A model generated the notes under the pieces. The model was not told the origin of the DNA and did not search any database. It saw nothing but the letters and a program-made list of their open reading frames with translations. A program made the position numbers and the translations under genes. A DNA stretch of 52,206 nt from positions 1-52,206 of the forward strand of contig NZ_AKJN02000004.1 of NCBI RefSeq assembly GCF_000282315.2, in the 5' to 3' direction. This DNA comes from Pseudomonas sp. GM41(2012). Lineage in GTDB: Bacteria; Pseudomonadota; Gammaproteobacteria; Pseudomonadales; Pseudomonadaceae. Positions within the stretch are counted from its first letter, which is position 1, and each line of letters begins with the position of its first letter. Of this stretch, positions 43,441 through 52,206 are shown in pieces.

Positions 43441-44217
43441 ATGAAACCGACTAAAGACCGTCTCAACCAGAAGAAAGCAGAACTTAGTGCACATCCGATC
43501 TTCTCCGAAATTCATTCGCTGTCGGTGCTTCAACGTTTCATGGAAACCCATGTCTTTGCGGTGTGGGATTTCATGTCGCTGACCAAACGTCTGCAACAGG
43601 AGCTCACCTGCGTGCAACTGCCCTGGTTACCGCCAAGTGACCCGCAAGCGGCGCGGCTGATCAATGAAATTGTGCTGGGTGAAGAATCCGATGATCGCCC
43701 AGCCCAGGGTCACTACAGCCATTTCGAGTTATACCTGGATGCCATGCGCGAAGTCGGCGCCAGCACGGCAGTGGTCGAACGCTTCGTCGCGCTGCAAAAA
43801 GAAGGCGTGAGTTACGACGTGGCGCTGCAAAGCGTGGACGTCGATCCGGCGGCAGCGCAGTTCGTGCGCAACACGTTGCACACCGCGTTGCATGCGCCGG
43901 GGCACAGCGTTGCGGCGGCATTCCTGCATGGTCGCGAGAGCGTCATCCCACAGATGTTCCAGCGAATTCTTGATGACTGGGGCATCGGCATCGAACAGGC
44001 GCCGACCTTCCGTTACTACCTCGAACGGCACATCGAAGTCGATTCCGAAGACCACGGCCCCGCCGCTGAAAAACTCCTCGCCCGGCTGGTCGATGGCGAT
44101 GCGCAACGCGAAGAAGACGTCTACGCCAGCGCCCTCGCTGCGGTGGAAAGCCGCATAGCCTTGTGGGACGGCCTGCGCCTGAGCATGAGCGAACCGGTTG
44201 CCGAGGTGAACGCATGA
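43441..44217 (+). CDS. mgoB: MgoB/PvfA-like DUF3050 protein, haem-oxygenase-like fold
   Basis: First gene of a four-gene operon whose order and families match mgoBCAD (P. syringae) and pvfABCD (P. entomophila). 258 residues, soluble, DUF3050 by pattern ([20 protein letters not shown] near the start). Possible diiron ligands of the haem-oxygenase-like oxidase type are visible: Glu35/His37, Glu96, Glu166 and the spaced set His197-Asp201-His205 in [12 protein letters not shown]. It may thus be an oxidase in making the N-oxygenated signal; its exact step is not settled to my knowledge. GAGG lies before the ATG. Its stop overlaps the next gene as ATGA. Confidence 0.87.
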   Translation: MKPTKDRLNQKKAELSAHPIFSEIHSLSVLQRFMETHVFAVWDFMSLTKRLQQELTCVQLPWLPPSDPQAARLINEIVLGEESDDRPAQGHYSHFELYLDAMREVGASTAVVERFVALQKEGVSYDVALQSVDVDPAAAQFVRNTLHTALHAPGHSVAAAFLHGRESVIPQMFQRILDDWGIGIEQAPTFRYYLERHIEVDSEDHGPAAEKLLARLVDGDAQREEDVYASALAAVESRIALWDGLRLSMSEPVAEVNA

Positions 44218-45143
44218 ACGCCGCCGACTACCAATCCTTCGCCGACGCCTGGGAAAGCCGCGCGACCATCCGTACCCGCCCCCGGCGTGTGCTGGAGAAC
44301 GACGACAAACTGATCTACCCGTTGAGCCGCCAACCGTTGGTGCTGAGCGAAACCTTCCTGCGTGAATGCCCGGAGCAGCGCGACTTTGCGCTGGTGCAGA
44401 CGCTCTACAAATTCATCAACGACGTGGTGATTTTCGAAACCGAAATCGTCGACAAGACGGCCCGTAGCATCGCCAAGAATCGCTTCGCCGTGGCCTTCCC
44501 GTTCGCCTGCCGCTACGACGCCATGACCGTGGTGGTGGACGAGGATTACCACGCGCTGGTGGCAATGGATTTCATGCAACAGACCGTCGCCATGACCGGC
44601 ATCACGCCCATCGAACTGCCGGACGCAATCGAACTCAGCCGAGCCATTCCTGCGGCCGTGGCGCTCGCACCGGAACACCTGCGTAGCGCCGTGGAATTGA
44701 TCTGCGTGGCCATTGCCGAGAACACCGTGACCGGCGATGTTGCAGCGTTCGCCAAGGACGACACGGTCAAGCAGTCGATCAAGGGCCTGATGGCCGACCA
44801 CTTGCTCGACGAAGGTCGCCACTCCGGGTTCTGGGCGCGGCTGGTGCGCATCTACTGGCACACCGCGAGCGAAGACGACCGCCAATGCATCGCGCACATC
44901 CTGCCGGTGTTCATCGGCCATTACCTGACCAACGACATCCAGAAGTCGTTCGACTTTCGCCTGATCGAGTCCTTGCAGATCAGCGACGCCGCACGCCACG
45001 CCCTCAAGAGCGAAGTGTCGGGGCTGGCCTTCCCGATCAATCGCCATCACCCGCTGGTCGCCAACATCGTGCGGTTTTTCCGCAGCAGTTCGCTGCTCGA
45101 TTCGCCGTGCGTTCAAGACGCCCTCAGCGATTACCTGGTTTAA
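44214..45143 (+). CDS. mgoC: MgoC/PvfB-like AurF-family diiron N-oxygenase
   Basis: This 309-residue non-haem diiron enzyme has all seven AurF metal ligands with AurF-like spacing: Glu75, Glu110 and His113 (DEDYH), Glu169 (AENTV), and His196-Glu200-His203 ([10 protein letters not shown]). The family oxidises amines to hydroxylamine or further. In the pvf/mgo pathway the homologue N-oxygenates the amino acid held on the carrier domain of the NRPS encoded next to it. Cytoplasmic, no membrane segment. The start overlaps the mgoB stop by 4 nt (ATGA), and 13 nt with GAGGAG separate it from mgoA. The metal ligands make the assignment strong; the substrate amino acid is inferred from known pathways. 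Confidence 0.9.
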   Translation: MNAADYQSFADAWESRATIRTRPRRVLENDDKLIYPLSRQPLVLSETFLRECPEQRDFALVQTLYKFINDVVIFETEIVDKTARSIAKNRFAVAFPFACRYDAMTVVVDEDYHALVAMDFMQQTVAMTGITPIELPDAIELSRAIPAAVALAPEHLRSAVELICVAIAENTVTGDVAAFAKDDTVKQSIKGLMADHLLDEGRHSGFWARLVRIYWHTASEDDRQCIAHILPVFIGHYLTNDIQKSFDFRLIESLQISDAARHALKSEVSGLAFPINRHHPLVANIVRFFRSSSLLDSPCVQDALSDYLV

Positions 45144-45156
45144 CGAGGAGCCCATC

Positions 45157-48100
45157 ATGAGACGTCTCGACATTCTGCTCATTGGACAAAGCCAGGCCCT
45201 GACCGACCTGGCGCTGGAACTTGAACAACACGGTCACTCTTTGGTGCGAGTGACGGCCGTCGACGAGCAGCCGTTGGGTAACGCTGATTTGCTGATCGAC
45301 GACGCCAGCCTGCCTGTTCAAGACGTCGGCGATGCACCGCGACTGACGCTGCAACTGGGTATCGGTGTGCCTGGAGTTTCTGGCCTGCCGCCGCTGGACT
45401 TGCTGTGCACCTACGGTTCGCAACTGTTCACTCGCGTGCCGATCACCGACGAACCTTCGGGCAACGGTCAGGCATTGCGCCTGCGGGCAGTGGCAGAACT
45501 GGTCGATCACGTGGCGCTGCTGGTCAGTCGCTACTCTCGCGATGCCGACTATTTTCTGCTGGCCGCCCCTACCGTTCCCGCTCGCTTCGAGCACGTGGAA
45601 AACCTGCTCTATCTGGAGAACCTGGCGTTCTTCCATCGGCTCAACCTCACGGCGGCGCCCGCGCTGCTGGAGCTCAGTCAAATCCCGATGATCGAGCGAC
45701 TTGAGCGGCGCTTTATCCAGTGTGCCGAACGACCCGCGCTGAACATTGCCGGCAAGTCCCTGAGCTATCGGCAATTGCACGCCCACAGCCGCGTCATCCA
45801 GCAGCGTTTGCAGCCGTTGCTCGCGCAGCATCAGGGGCCGTTGGTGATCGGGATCTGCCTGCCAAAATGCAGCGCGTTGTATGCGGGGATTCTGGCGATT
45901 CTTGGCAGTGGCGCGGTGTACCTGCCGCTGGAGCCGAGCCATCCCCTGCAACGTCAGCAGTACATTCTGGAAAACGCCGGGGCAGTGTTGCTGCTGCATG
46001 ACGGTGAACATCCGCTCGCGGCGCAAATGCCGGGACTCGACATCAGCAGCATCGACATTGGCGATGTGGATCTCGATCAACCCTTGATGCGCCAACGACC
46101 CGATCCAGAGGCGCCGTGCATGGCGCTCTATACCTCGGGCACCACCGGCCATCCCAAAGGCGTGTTGCTCAGCCAGGCCAACCTCGCGCACTTCACCGCG
46201 TGGTACGCCGACTATGTGCAACTGAGCGAGCAGAGTCGGGTGCTGCAGTTTTCGTCGTTGAGTTTCGACTCGTCGCTGATCGATATCTTCCCGACCCTGC
46301 TCCAGGGCGCCGAACTGATCGTGCCCGGCGACGATCAGCGCCGCGATCCGTTGCAACTGGTCGAACTGATCCGCCATCAACAACTGAGCCACGCCTTTTT
46401 GCCGCCAGCGTTGTTGAGCATCCTGCCGCTGGATCAATTGCACTGCCTCGATCACGTGATGACCGGCGGCGATGTCTGCGAACCCTACGTCATCGAGCAA
46501 CTCACCCGTCAGGGCAACCTCTACAACCTCTATGGCCCGACCGAAGCGACGGTGTTGATCACCGCGCGGCAACTGCGCACCGGCGACAGCAACCGCACCC
46601 TCGGCGCGCCTATTGCTAACAGTCAGGTGCTGATTCTCGATGAGGATTTTCAACCGGTGGCCGATCAAACCGTCGGTGAGTTGTACATCGTCGGACCGGG
46701 CGTGTGCCTGGGCTATCTGAACAACCCGCAGCAGACCGCTGAACGTTATCTGAACCTGAGCCTGCCGAATGGCCAGAGCCTGCGCGCCTACCGCACCGGC
46801 GACATGGCGAAGTGGACTGGCGACGGCATCGAGCTGTGCGGACGGCGGGATAATCAGGTGAAGATTCGCGGCTTTCGCGTCGAGCCGGAAGAGATCGAAC
46901 GCTGCCTGCGCGACAGTCAGTTGTACCGCCAGGTGGCGGTGGTCATCGACAGCCATCGACGGATTCTGGCCTTCCTCGCGCAGCCTCAGGAGGATCAACC
47001 CGGCACCGCTCGCGAAGCCCTGAAGGCTCACGCGACACAGTTTCTACCGGATTACATGCAGCCTACCGCCTGGACCGAACTTGCGAGCATGCCGTTCGCC
47101 AGCAACGGTAAGGTCGACCGCAAGGCGCTGCTGGCAATGCCCGTGAATGTGTCCGAAAACACGCTACGGCGCTTGCCCGTCAGTGCCGACGAGGCGCTGC
47201 TGCTGGAGATCTGGGCCGAGCTGCTGGAGCTGCCGGCCAGCGACATTTCCACCGACGAAAGTTTCTTCAATCTGGGCGGCCACTCGATCCTGCTGTCGCG
47301 CATGCTTTTACGTTTGCGTGAAGAATTTGGTCGCAGCATCTCGATCAACCGCTTCATCGAATTGCCGACCATTGCCAAGCTGGCGACCTTGGTGCGCGGT
47401 TCCGGCACCGAAGAAGTATTGAGCGAAAAGGCCTTGGCCGATGCCTTCCGCGAACTGGATATCCAGCCGTTGCCAGTCAACCGCATGGGCGATGTGCACA
47501 AGGTGATCGTTACCGGCGCCAACAGCTTTGTGGGCGTGCACATCGTTGAAGCATTGCTCGCCTGGGGCGCCAGCGAAGTCGCCTGCCTGGTGCGCGATGG
47601 CGGTGGGCAATCGGCGGCCGAGCGGTTTGCCCATGCTCTGCGGGAAAACCGTCTGGAGCATCTGGACCTGAGTCGGGTGCGGGTTTATGCGGCAGACATT
47701 ACGCGTCCGTCATTGGGGCTCGAAGCGGATGTTTACGAGCGACTGGATCGGCAGTTCGGCGCGTTGGTGCACAACGCCGCCAACGTCAATCACGTACTCG
47801 ATTACGAGTCGCTGGCGCGGGACAACGTCGAGCCGATTTTCGAGTGCCTTCGGTTGTGCGAAGGGCGCAGCAAAAAGATCTTCAATTTCGTCTCGACGCT
47901 GTCGGCTTCCAGCACGATTTCCACCGATGGCCGGGTACTGGAATTGCCCGCCGCGCAGACCCCGCCGATCTACATCAAGAACGGCTACAACCTGTCCAAA
48001 TGGGTTGGCGAACGAATCCTCGAACGCGCTCGCGAACGTGGCGTACGGGTCAATCTCTATCGCCCCGGCAACATCAGTTTCAACAGCCTCACCGGTGTCT

Positions 48101-48573
48101 GCCAGCCGCACAAGAATCGCTTGATGCTGATGCTCAAAGGCTCGATCCAGCTCGGCCAGGTGCCTGAGTTCGCGCTGAATTTCGATCTGATGCCGGTGGA
48201 CTTTCTCGCCCGGTTCATCGCCTTCCATGCCAGCCGTTATTCAGCCGAAAAAGCGGTGTTCAACCTGCACAACCCCGAGCCTCTGAGCTGGGACAACTAC
48301 GTCGCGTCATTCCGTGAGGCGGGTCGGGAGTTTTCCATGGTCAGCGTCGCCGACTGGCAGCAGCAACTGGGTCGGGTCGACAGCGACAACGCGTTGTTCG
48401 GCGTGCTCGGTTTCTACCTCAACGGCTTCGAGGAAGACATCGGCGACATCTCAATGATCGGCCACGCCAACGCCCAGGCGGGCGTGCGGCAGATGGGCGC
48501 GCATTACCCGGAAAAATCCCCGGCGCTGCTGCGTCGCGGCTGCGACTACCTCAAAGAAATCAACTTCATCTGA
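45157..48573 (+). CDS. mgoA: MgoA/PvfC-like NRPS: adenylation, thiolation, thioester-reductase
   Basis: A single-module synthetase of 1,138 residues. An N-terminal part (about 1-180) is unassigned and is not a condensation domain. The adenylation domain (about 185-665) has YTSGTTGHPKG at about 325-335 and NLYGPTEAT. The carrier domain has LGGHSILL with the phosphopantetheine serine at 710. The C-terminal reductase (about 780-1138) has VTGANSFVG and YNLSK (Tyr944, Lys948), so the product leaves as an aldehyde or alcohol. The specificity residues read by eye are D-S-I-F-M-G-L-V-L, not matching a code I know; leucine or valine is expected from the characterised mgo/pvf systems. No further NRPS gene follows, so the fragin branch of Burkholderia is absent. 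GAGGAG precedes the ATG. Confidence 0.92.
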   Translation: MRRLDILLIGQSQALTDLALELEQHGHSLVRVTAVDEQPLGNADLLIDDASLPVQDVGDAPRLTLQLGIGVPGVSGLPPLDLLCTYGSQLFTRVPITDEPSGNGQALRLRAVAELVDHVALLVSRYSRDADYFLLAAPTVPARFEHVENLLYLENLAFFHRLNLTAAPALLELSQIPMIERLERRFIQCAERPALNIAGKSLSYRQLHAHSRVIQQRLQPLLAQHQGPLVIGICLPKCSALYAGILAILGSGAVYLPLEPSHPLQRQQYILENAGAVLLLHDGEHPLAAQMPGLDISSIDIGDVDLDQPLMRQRPDPEAPCMALYTSGTTGHPKGVLLSQANLAHFTAWYADYVQLSEQSRVLQFSSLSFDSSLIDIFPTLLQGAELIVPGDDQRRDPLQLVELIRHQQLSHAFLPPALLSILPLDQLHCLDHVMTGGDVCEPYVIEQLTRQGNLYNLYGPTEATVLITARQLRTGDSNRTLGAPIANSQVLILDEDFQPVADQTVGELYIVGPGVCLGYLNNPQQTAERYLNLSLPNGQSLRAYRTGDMAKWTGDGIELCGRRDNQVKIRGFRVEPEEIERCLRDSQLYRQVAVVIDSHRRILAFLAQPQEDQPGTAREALKAHATQFLPDYMQPTAWTELASMPFASNGKVDRKALLAMPVNVSENTLRRLPVSADEALLLEIWAELLELPASDISTDESFFNLGGHSILLSRMLLRLREEFGRSISINRFIELPTIAKLATLVRGSGTEEVLSEKALADAFRELDIQPLPVNRMGDVHKVIVTGANSFVGVHIVEALLAWGASEVACLVRDGGGQSAAERFAHALRENRLEHLDLSRVRVYAADITRPSLGLEADVYERLDRQFGALVHNAANVNHVLDYESLARDNVEPIFECLRLCEGRSKKIFNFVSTLSASSTISTDGRVLELPAAQTPPIYIKNGYNLSKWVGERILERARERGVRVNLYRPGNISFNSLTGVCQPHKNRLMLMLKGSIQLGQVPEFALNFDLMPVDFLARFIAFHASRYSAEKAVFNLHNPEPLSWDNYVASFREAGREFSMVSVADWQQQLGRVDSDNALFGVLGFYLNGFEEDIGDISMIGHANAQAGVRQMGAHYPEKSPALLRRGCDYLKEINFI

Positions 48574-48595
48574 ATCACTCAACCGGAGCAAAACC

Positions 48596-49063
48596 ATGAA
48601 AACCCTACAACCCGATACCCTGATCAAAAACCCTCAAGGCTGCCACGTGGTGTCCTCGGTGGAAGTGCCAGCCGATGCCAAGAAGGTCTGGGCAGTGGTC
48701 GGTAACTTTGCCGGCTTCGATCAATTCATTCCGGCGCTGTCGCACATCGAGATGACCGGCGAAGGCGTGTCGTCCCTGCGCAAGAAATTCTTCAAGGACG
48801 GCAACCTGGTGGTCGAGCAACTCAACTCCCGGGATGACCAGGCGCTGAACATGACCTGGACCACGATTTACAACACCTTGGGCGTGGCCAATTTGTGGGC
48901 GGCGATGAGTGTCGAACCGCTGGGCACGGGCAAATCCCGAGCGACCTGGACCATCATCGCTGAACCTGCACAGGGAGGTGCCGAGGCATTGCCGGGGTTC
49001 AAGGATTTCGTGCAGGGCTTTGCCGATGACGCGATGAACAATGTGTTGAAGCTGTTTGCGTAA
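48596..49063 (+). CDS. mgoD: MgoD/PvfD-like SRPBCC (polyketide cyclase/dehydrase) protein
   Basis: The last gene of the operon, 155 residues, has the SRPBCC/START-like fold pattern: SSVEVPADAKKVWAVVGNFA at the start (beta strand plus VW-x-x-x-DF/NF helix), a strand-rich middle and the long C-terminal helix GFKDFVQGFADDAMNNVLKL. Such domains bind hydrophobic ligands and may help cyclise or protect an unstable intermediate; the exact role of the MgoD/PvfD group is not firmly known to me. The ATG lies 22 nt after the mgoA stop with CGGAG about 8 nt upstream. A strong terminator follows at 49070. Confidence 0.88.
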   Translation: MKTLQPDTLIKNPQGCHVVSSVEVPADAKKVWAVVGNFAGFDQFIPALSHIEMTGEGVSSLRKKFFKDGNLVVEQLNSRDDQALNMTWTTIYNTLGVANLWAAMSVEPLGTGKSRATWTIIAEPAQGGAEALPGFKDFVQGFADDAMNNVLKLFA

Positions 49064-49069
49064 GGCATG

Positions 49070-49109
49070 AAAAAACCCGCTGTGGATGACTCCACAGCGG
49101 GCTTCTTTT
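49070..49109. terminator. Bidirectional terminator between mgoD and the chemoreceptor gene
   Basis: CCCGCTGTGGA-TGAC-TCCACAGCGGG is a perfect 11-bp stem with AAAAA on the left and CTTCTTTT on the right. It would end both the plus-strand mgo operon and the converging minus-strand chemoreceptor gene. Confidence 0.9.
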
Positions 49110-49120
49110 GCATCGTTCGA

Positions 49121-51001
49121 TCAGATTTTGAAGCTGTCGACCAACTGCTTCAACCGGTTCGCCTGCAGGGACAACGCATCGCAATCCTTCAACGTTTCAT
49201 TGAGGTTGGCCACACTCTGCTGGTTCAGCAGGTTGATCTGGTTAACGTCGACGTTGAGGGTTTCCACGACCGCCGTCTGCTCTTCGGTCGCCGCGGCCAC
49301 CGACTGGTTCATGCCGTCGATTTCGCCGATGCGCTGGGTCACGCTGACCAGACGCAGACCGGCCTGGTTCGCCACTTCGACGCTCTGCTCGCTGGAGACC
49401 TGACTGGCGTTCATCGTGGTCACCGCTTCGCGAGAACCGATCTGCAGCGAGGTGATCATCTTGTGGATCTCCTCCGCCGATTCCTGAGTACGGTGAGCGA
49501 GGTTACGCACCTCGTCCGCCACCACCGCAAAACCACGACCGGCTTCACCAGCGCGGGCCGCTTCAATGGCCGCGTTGAGCGCGAGCAAGTTGGTCTGCTG
49601 GGAGATGCCTTTGATCACATCCAGGATGTGCCCGATGTTGTCGGTGCTGGCGTTCAGGGTTTCGATCTGCGTGCAGGACAGGCTGATTTTCTGCGACAAC
49701 TCGGTCATCGCCAGAATGGTTTTCTCCACCACCTGACGACCGTCATCGGCCTGCTCGCTCGCGCCGCTGGCGTGCTGGGAAGCATCGGCGGCGTTGCGGG
49801 CGATTTCCTGGGTGGCGGCGCCCAACTGGTTGATCGCCGCGGCCACGCTGTTGGTGCGGGCGCTTTGCTCGTCGGAACCGACGATCGAGGCATTCGACGA
49901 AGCCATCACCCGTTGCGACAGCTCGTGAACCTGGCGAGTGGCCGACGACACTTCGGAAATCGACGCGTGAATTCGCTCCACGAACTGATTGAACGCACCG
50001 CCCAGCTCACCGAATTCATCTTTGCTTTCCACGGCCAGACGTCGAGTCAGGTCGCCCTCGCCTTGAGCGATGTCCTGCATCGCACGGCCCATGGTGGTCA
50101 GCGGACGCATCAGCACGTTGATCAGCAGGCTCAGCAGCACGGCAATGGCCGTGACGGCGATGAACATCGCAATCAGCGCAGAAGTGCGGAACTGGCTGAG
50201 TGGGGCGTAGGCCTTGTCCTTGTCGATCGACAGACCGATGTACCACTCGGCATTCGGCAAACCACTGACCGGCGTGAACGAAAGGATACGGTCCTGCTTG
50301 TTCAGGGTGACTTCCTGATTACCCTTCTCGATGCGCACCCCGGCGTTCGGGTAGATGTCCTTCAGGTTTTTCATCACCTGATCTTTATCCGGGCTGACGA
50401 TCACCTGACCGTCGGCGCTGACCAGGAATGCGTGGCCGATACCACCGAAGTCCACCGAGTTGATGATCTTCACCAGCGTTTCCAGGCTCAGGTCACCACC
50501 GACCACACCGAGCAACTCGCCGTTCTTTTTCACCGGCAGGGCGATGGTCACCACCAGGCCACCGACGGCGGCCATGTAAGGCGGGGTCAGCATGGTCTTG
50601 TCGGCAGCCACGGCCTGTTTGTACCAGGGGCGCTGACGCGGATCGTAACCGTCAGGCATCTTCGCGTCCGGGCGCTGAGTAAACACACCGTTGGCCTGGC
50701 CCACGTAGGTGAACTGGAAGTTCGAGGTCAGGGCCGGTTGACTGACCAGCCCCGGGAGGTCGGCATTGGCGCCTTGATGGGCGACGTTTTGCGCGAGGTT
50801 TTCCAGCACCAGCACGCGGCCGCTCATCCAGTTCTGCACGCTGCTGGCGGTCAAGTCACCGGCCTGCTGGACGCTCGATTCAAGGTTTTGACGGATGGTG
50901 TTTCGCTGCAGATAGTCGTTGTACAAAGTGAACAACGCAAAAGCCAGCACCACGACGCCGGAGGCGGCCAGCAGGATTTTATGGCTGAATTTGAGATTCA
51001 T
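49121..51001 (-). CDS. Methyl-accepting chemotaxis protein with dCache sensor (amino-acid receptor type)
   Basis: The product has 626 residues from the chosen ATG ([15 protein letters not shown]). Transmembrane helix 1 is about 8-28. A periplasmic dCache domain (about 30-270) includes [30 protein letters not shown] and [13 protein letters not shown]; the W-Y, Y and GD elements fit amino-acid-binding dCache receptors such as PctA/B/C. Transmembrane helix 2 (about 275-300) is followed by HAMP and a long signalling coiled coil with the conserved hairpin tip [20 protein letters not shown] and [15 protein letters not shown]. No CheR-tethering pentapeptide is present at the end (LVDSFKI). An upstream in-frame start at 51052 would add an unlikely cytoplasmic tail. 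It stands alone, convergent with the mgo operon. Confidence 0.92.
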   Translation of the reverse strand: MNLKFSHKILLAASGVVVLAFALFTLYNDYLQRNTIRQNLESSVQQAGDLTASSVQNWMSGRVLVLENLAQNVAHQGANADLPGLVSQPALTSNFQFTYVGQANGVFTQRPDAKMPDGYDPRQRPWYKQAVAADKTMLTPPYMAAVGGLVVTIALPVKKNGELLGVVGGDLSLETLVKIINSVDFGGIGHAFLVSADGQVIVSPDKDQVMKNLKDIYPNAGVRIEKGNQEVTLNKQDRILSFTPVSGLPNAEWYIGLSIDKDKAYAPLSQFRTSALIAMFIAVTAIAVLLSLLINVLMRPLTTMGRAMQDIAQGEGDLTRRLAVESKDEFGELGGAFNQFVERIHASISEVSSATRQVHELSQRVMASSNASIVGSDEQSARTNSVAAAINQLGAATQEIARNAADASQHASGASEQADDGRQVVEKTILAMTELSQKISLSCTQIETLNASTDNIGHILDVIKGISQQTNLLALNAAIEAARAGEAGRGFAVVADEVRNLAHRTQESAEEIHKMITSLQIGSREAVTTMNASQVSSEQSVEVANQAGLRLVSVTQRIGEIDGMNQSVAAATEEQTAVVETLNVDVNQINLLNQQSVANLNETLKDCDALSLQANRLKQLVDSFKI

Positions 51002-51350
51002 TTCATGGGACTTCTTATGCAAAAAGTGGGGATGCGTTCCGGGTTGCAACATTCCATGTAACAGCGCAGGCAGGACTCTGGGGCCGCTCTACTTTGGTGC
51101 ACGCATGTCTCATCAGGCTGTCGGCACAAACCGGAGAAAACTTAGGCGTTTGTAGGAAATGGTCGGCATTCCTGCCAAATACCCGCCGAACGGTGTGCCA
51201 GAGCTCCGGCTCAGTCTTTTTGTGATGACAGTTGTTCGCGTTCATGTCCTCACCTGAGTTTGCAGTACAGGCGCTTTACAGTAGCCATCACGGTTGGCTC
51301 AACACGTGGCTGCGCGTACGTTTCTGAACATTTAGCGACCCCAGAACGAC
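51002..51350. other. Gene-free gap between the chemoreceptor gene and the rRNA terminator
   Basis: About 350 bp without a supported gene. It must contain the chemoreceptor promoter on the minus strand. I saw no clear sigma-70, sigma-28 or sigma-54 boxes and no tRNA. Confidence 0.5.
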
Positions 51351-51383
51351 AAAACCCCTGTCTGCGTTAGCAGACAGGGGTTT
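51351..51383 (-). terminator. rRNA operon terminator after the second 5S gene
   Basis: On the minus strand CCCCTGTCTGC-TAAC-GCAGACAGGGG is a perfect 11-bp stem followed by TTTTG. It ends the 23S-5S-5S transcript 10 nt beyond the distal 5S. Confidence 0.88.
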
Positions 51384-51392
51384 CGGAATTCA

Positions 51393-51508
51393 ATCTTGAC
51401 GATGACCTACTCTCACATGGGGAAACCCCACACTACCATCGGCGATGCATCGTTTCACTGCTGAGTTCGGGATGGGATCAGGTGGTTCCAATGCTCTATG
51501 GTCGTCAA
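51393..51508 (-). rRNA. rrf: 5S ribosomal RNA, distal copy
   Basis: Reverse complement begins TTGACGACCATAGAGCATTG, contains CCCATCCCGAACTCAG and GATGGTAGTGTGGGGTTTCC, and ends GTCATCGTCAAGAT: the Pseudomonas 5S sequence with pairing ends. Identical in sequence to the copy 222 bp to the right. Ends given to within a few bases. Confidence 0.95.
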
Positions 51509-51572
51509 GAAATTCTGTGACCAGCCCGTTACAGAGTAACGTGCCAGCAAAATGGGTGACTTCTACTAAAAC

Positions 51573-51605
51573 AAAACCCCTACCTGCATACGCAGATAGG
51601 GGTTT
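51573..51605 (-). terminator. Terminator-like hairpin between the two 5S genes
   Basis: On the minus strand CCCCTATCTGC-GTAT-GCAGGTAGGGG pairs over 11 bp with one G-U wobble, followed by TTTTG. It is the same element as after the distal 5S but with compensating changes in the stem. Confidence 0.82.
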
Positions 51606-51614
51606 CGGAATTTA

Positions 51615-51730
51615 ATCTTGACGATGACCTACTCTCACATGGGGAAACCCCACACTACCATCGGCGATGCATCGTTTCACTGCTGAGTTCGGGATGGGAT
51701 CAGGTGGTTCCAATGCTCTATGGTCGTCAA
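51615..51730 (-). rRNA. rrf: 5S ribosomal RNA, proximal copy
   Basis: Same 116-nt sequence as the distal copy, about 160 nt beyond the end of 23S on the minus strand, the normal place of 5S. The tandem duplicate with flanking hairpin has a period of 222 bp. Confidence 0.95.
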
Positions 51731-51888
51731 GAAATTCGGGTACTGAGTCGTAGCCAGTTGGCTTCGCTTCAGCAAATTGGGTATGTGACAGCTTTCGGTG
51801 TTTTGTGAGATTCGAACTTTCGGTTCATTTCGTCTTCACACACCGCAATCTGATGCTCTTTCGAGTAGTCAAATTGCTTGGGTGTTAT

Positions 51889-52206
51889 ATGGTCAAGCCT
51901 CACGGGCAATTAGTATTGGTTAGCTCAACGCCTCACAGCGCTTACACACCCAACCTATCAACGTCGTAGTCTTCGACGGCCCTTCAGGGGACTCAAGGTC
52001 CCAGTGAGATCTCATCTTGAGGCTAGTTTCCCGCTTAGATGCTTTCAGCGGTTATCTATTCCGAACATAGCTACCCGGCAATGCCACTGGCGTGACAACC
52101 GGAACACCAGAGGTTCGTCCACTCCGGTCCTCTCGTACTAGGAGCAGCCCCTCTCAAATCTCAAACGTCCACGGCAGATAGGGACCGAACTGTCTCACGA
52201 CGTTCT
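51889..52206 (-). rRNA. rrl: 23S ribosomal RNA, 3' end only (continues past the window)
   Basis: The reverse complement contains the conserved 23S 3' region: the sarcin-ricin loop region (complement of CCTCTCGTACTAGGAGCAGC on the plus strand) and the end GAGGCTTGACCAT. About 318 nt of the 3' end are visible. The 3' boundary at 51889 is set by comparison with the known end of bacterial 23S and may be off by a few bases. Confidence 0.95.

Noticed and set aside
51053..51350. tRNA gene between the chemoreceptor and rRNA
   Set aside because: No cloverleaf arms or T-loop GTTCGA pattern found by eye.

Overview
The window is chromosomal DNA of a Pseudomonas, most likely the P. fluorescens complex. 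Reasons: a complete lap biofilm-adhesin locus in the gene order I know from P. fluorescens (lapE-lapB-lapC / lapA / small gene / lapD-lapG), a Pseudomonas-type 23S and 5S rRNA 3' operon end, Pseudomonas REP elements in several gene junctions, and high-GC codon use. The species call rests on recall of gene content and order, not on a search.

Layout. (1) 1-12.4 kb is an accessory surface/secretion region. It holds the 5' part of a giant LEPR-XLL/DUF4347 protein with 306-bp tandem repeats, a sulfotransferase, a family-39 membrane glycosyltransferase, a tail-collar protein with a small partner, and an operon of two HlyD-type adaptors, an M50 metalloprotease fused to PqqD-like and HlyD-like parts, and a GNAT acetyltransferase. 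(2) 12.4-13.9 kb is a junction with a NYN-domain nuclease gene behind a strong terminator, a deletion remnant of a NodT-type outer-membrane factor, and REPs. (3) 13.9-17.8 kb is a sulfonate/sulfate-ester type ABC importer operon led by a TauD-family dioxygenase. (4) 17.9-41.8 kb is the lap locus: type I secretion genes lapE-lapB-lapC, the 15.3-kb lapA adhesin gene with about 37 repeats of 100 residues, a small conserved gene, and lapG-lapD, which control LapA release through c-di-GMP. (5) 42.0-42.8 kb is a GntR/FCD regulator. (6) 43.4-49.1 kb is a four-gene operon matching mgoBCAD/pvfABCD, which makes a small N-oxygenated (diazeniumdiolate or pyrazine N-oxide) signal. (7) 49.1-51.0 kb is a dCache amino-acid-type chemoreceptor. 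(8) 51.35-52.2 kb is the end of an rRNA operon on the minus strand: partial 23S and two identical 5S genes, each with its own terminator.

Working together: LapEBC exports LapA and holds it in the outer membrane. LapG cuts its N-terminal retention module at a TAAG site when c-di-GMP is low, and LapD sequesters LapG when c-di-GMP is high. The left region looks like a second, quite different route for a giant surface protein. Its adaptors and membrane metalloprotease are present, but no ABC ATPase and no intact outer-membrane channel gene lies beside them. I regard that module as the best candidate for a poorly described system in this window. The mgo/pvf operon adds a small-molecule signalling function next to the biofilm locus.
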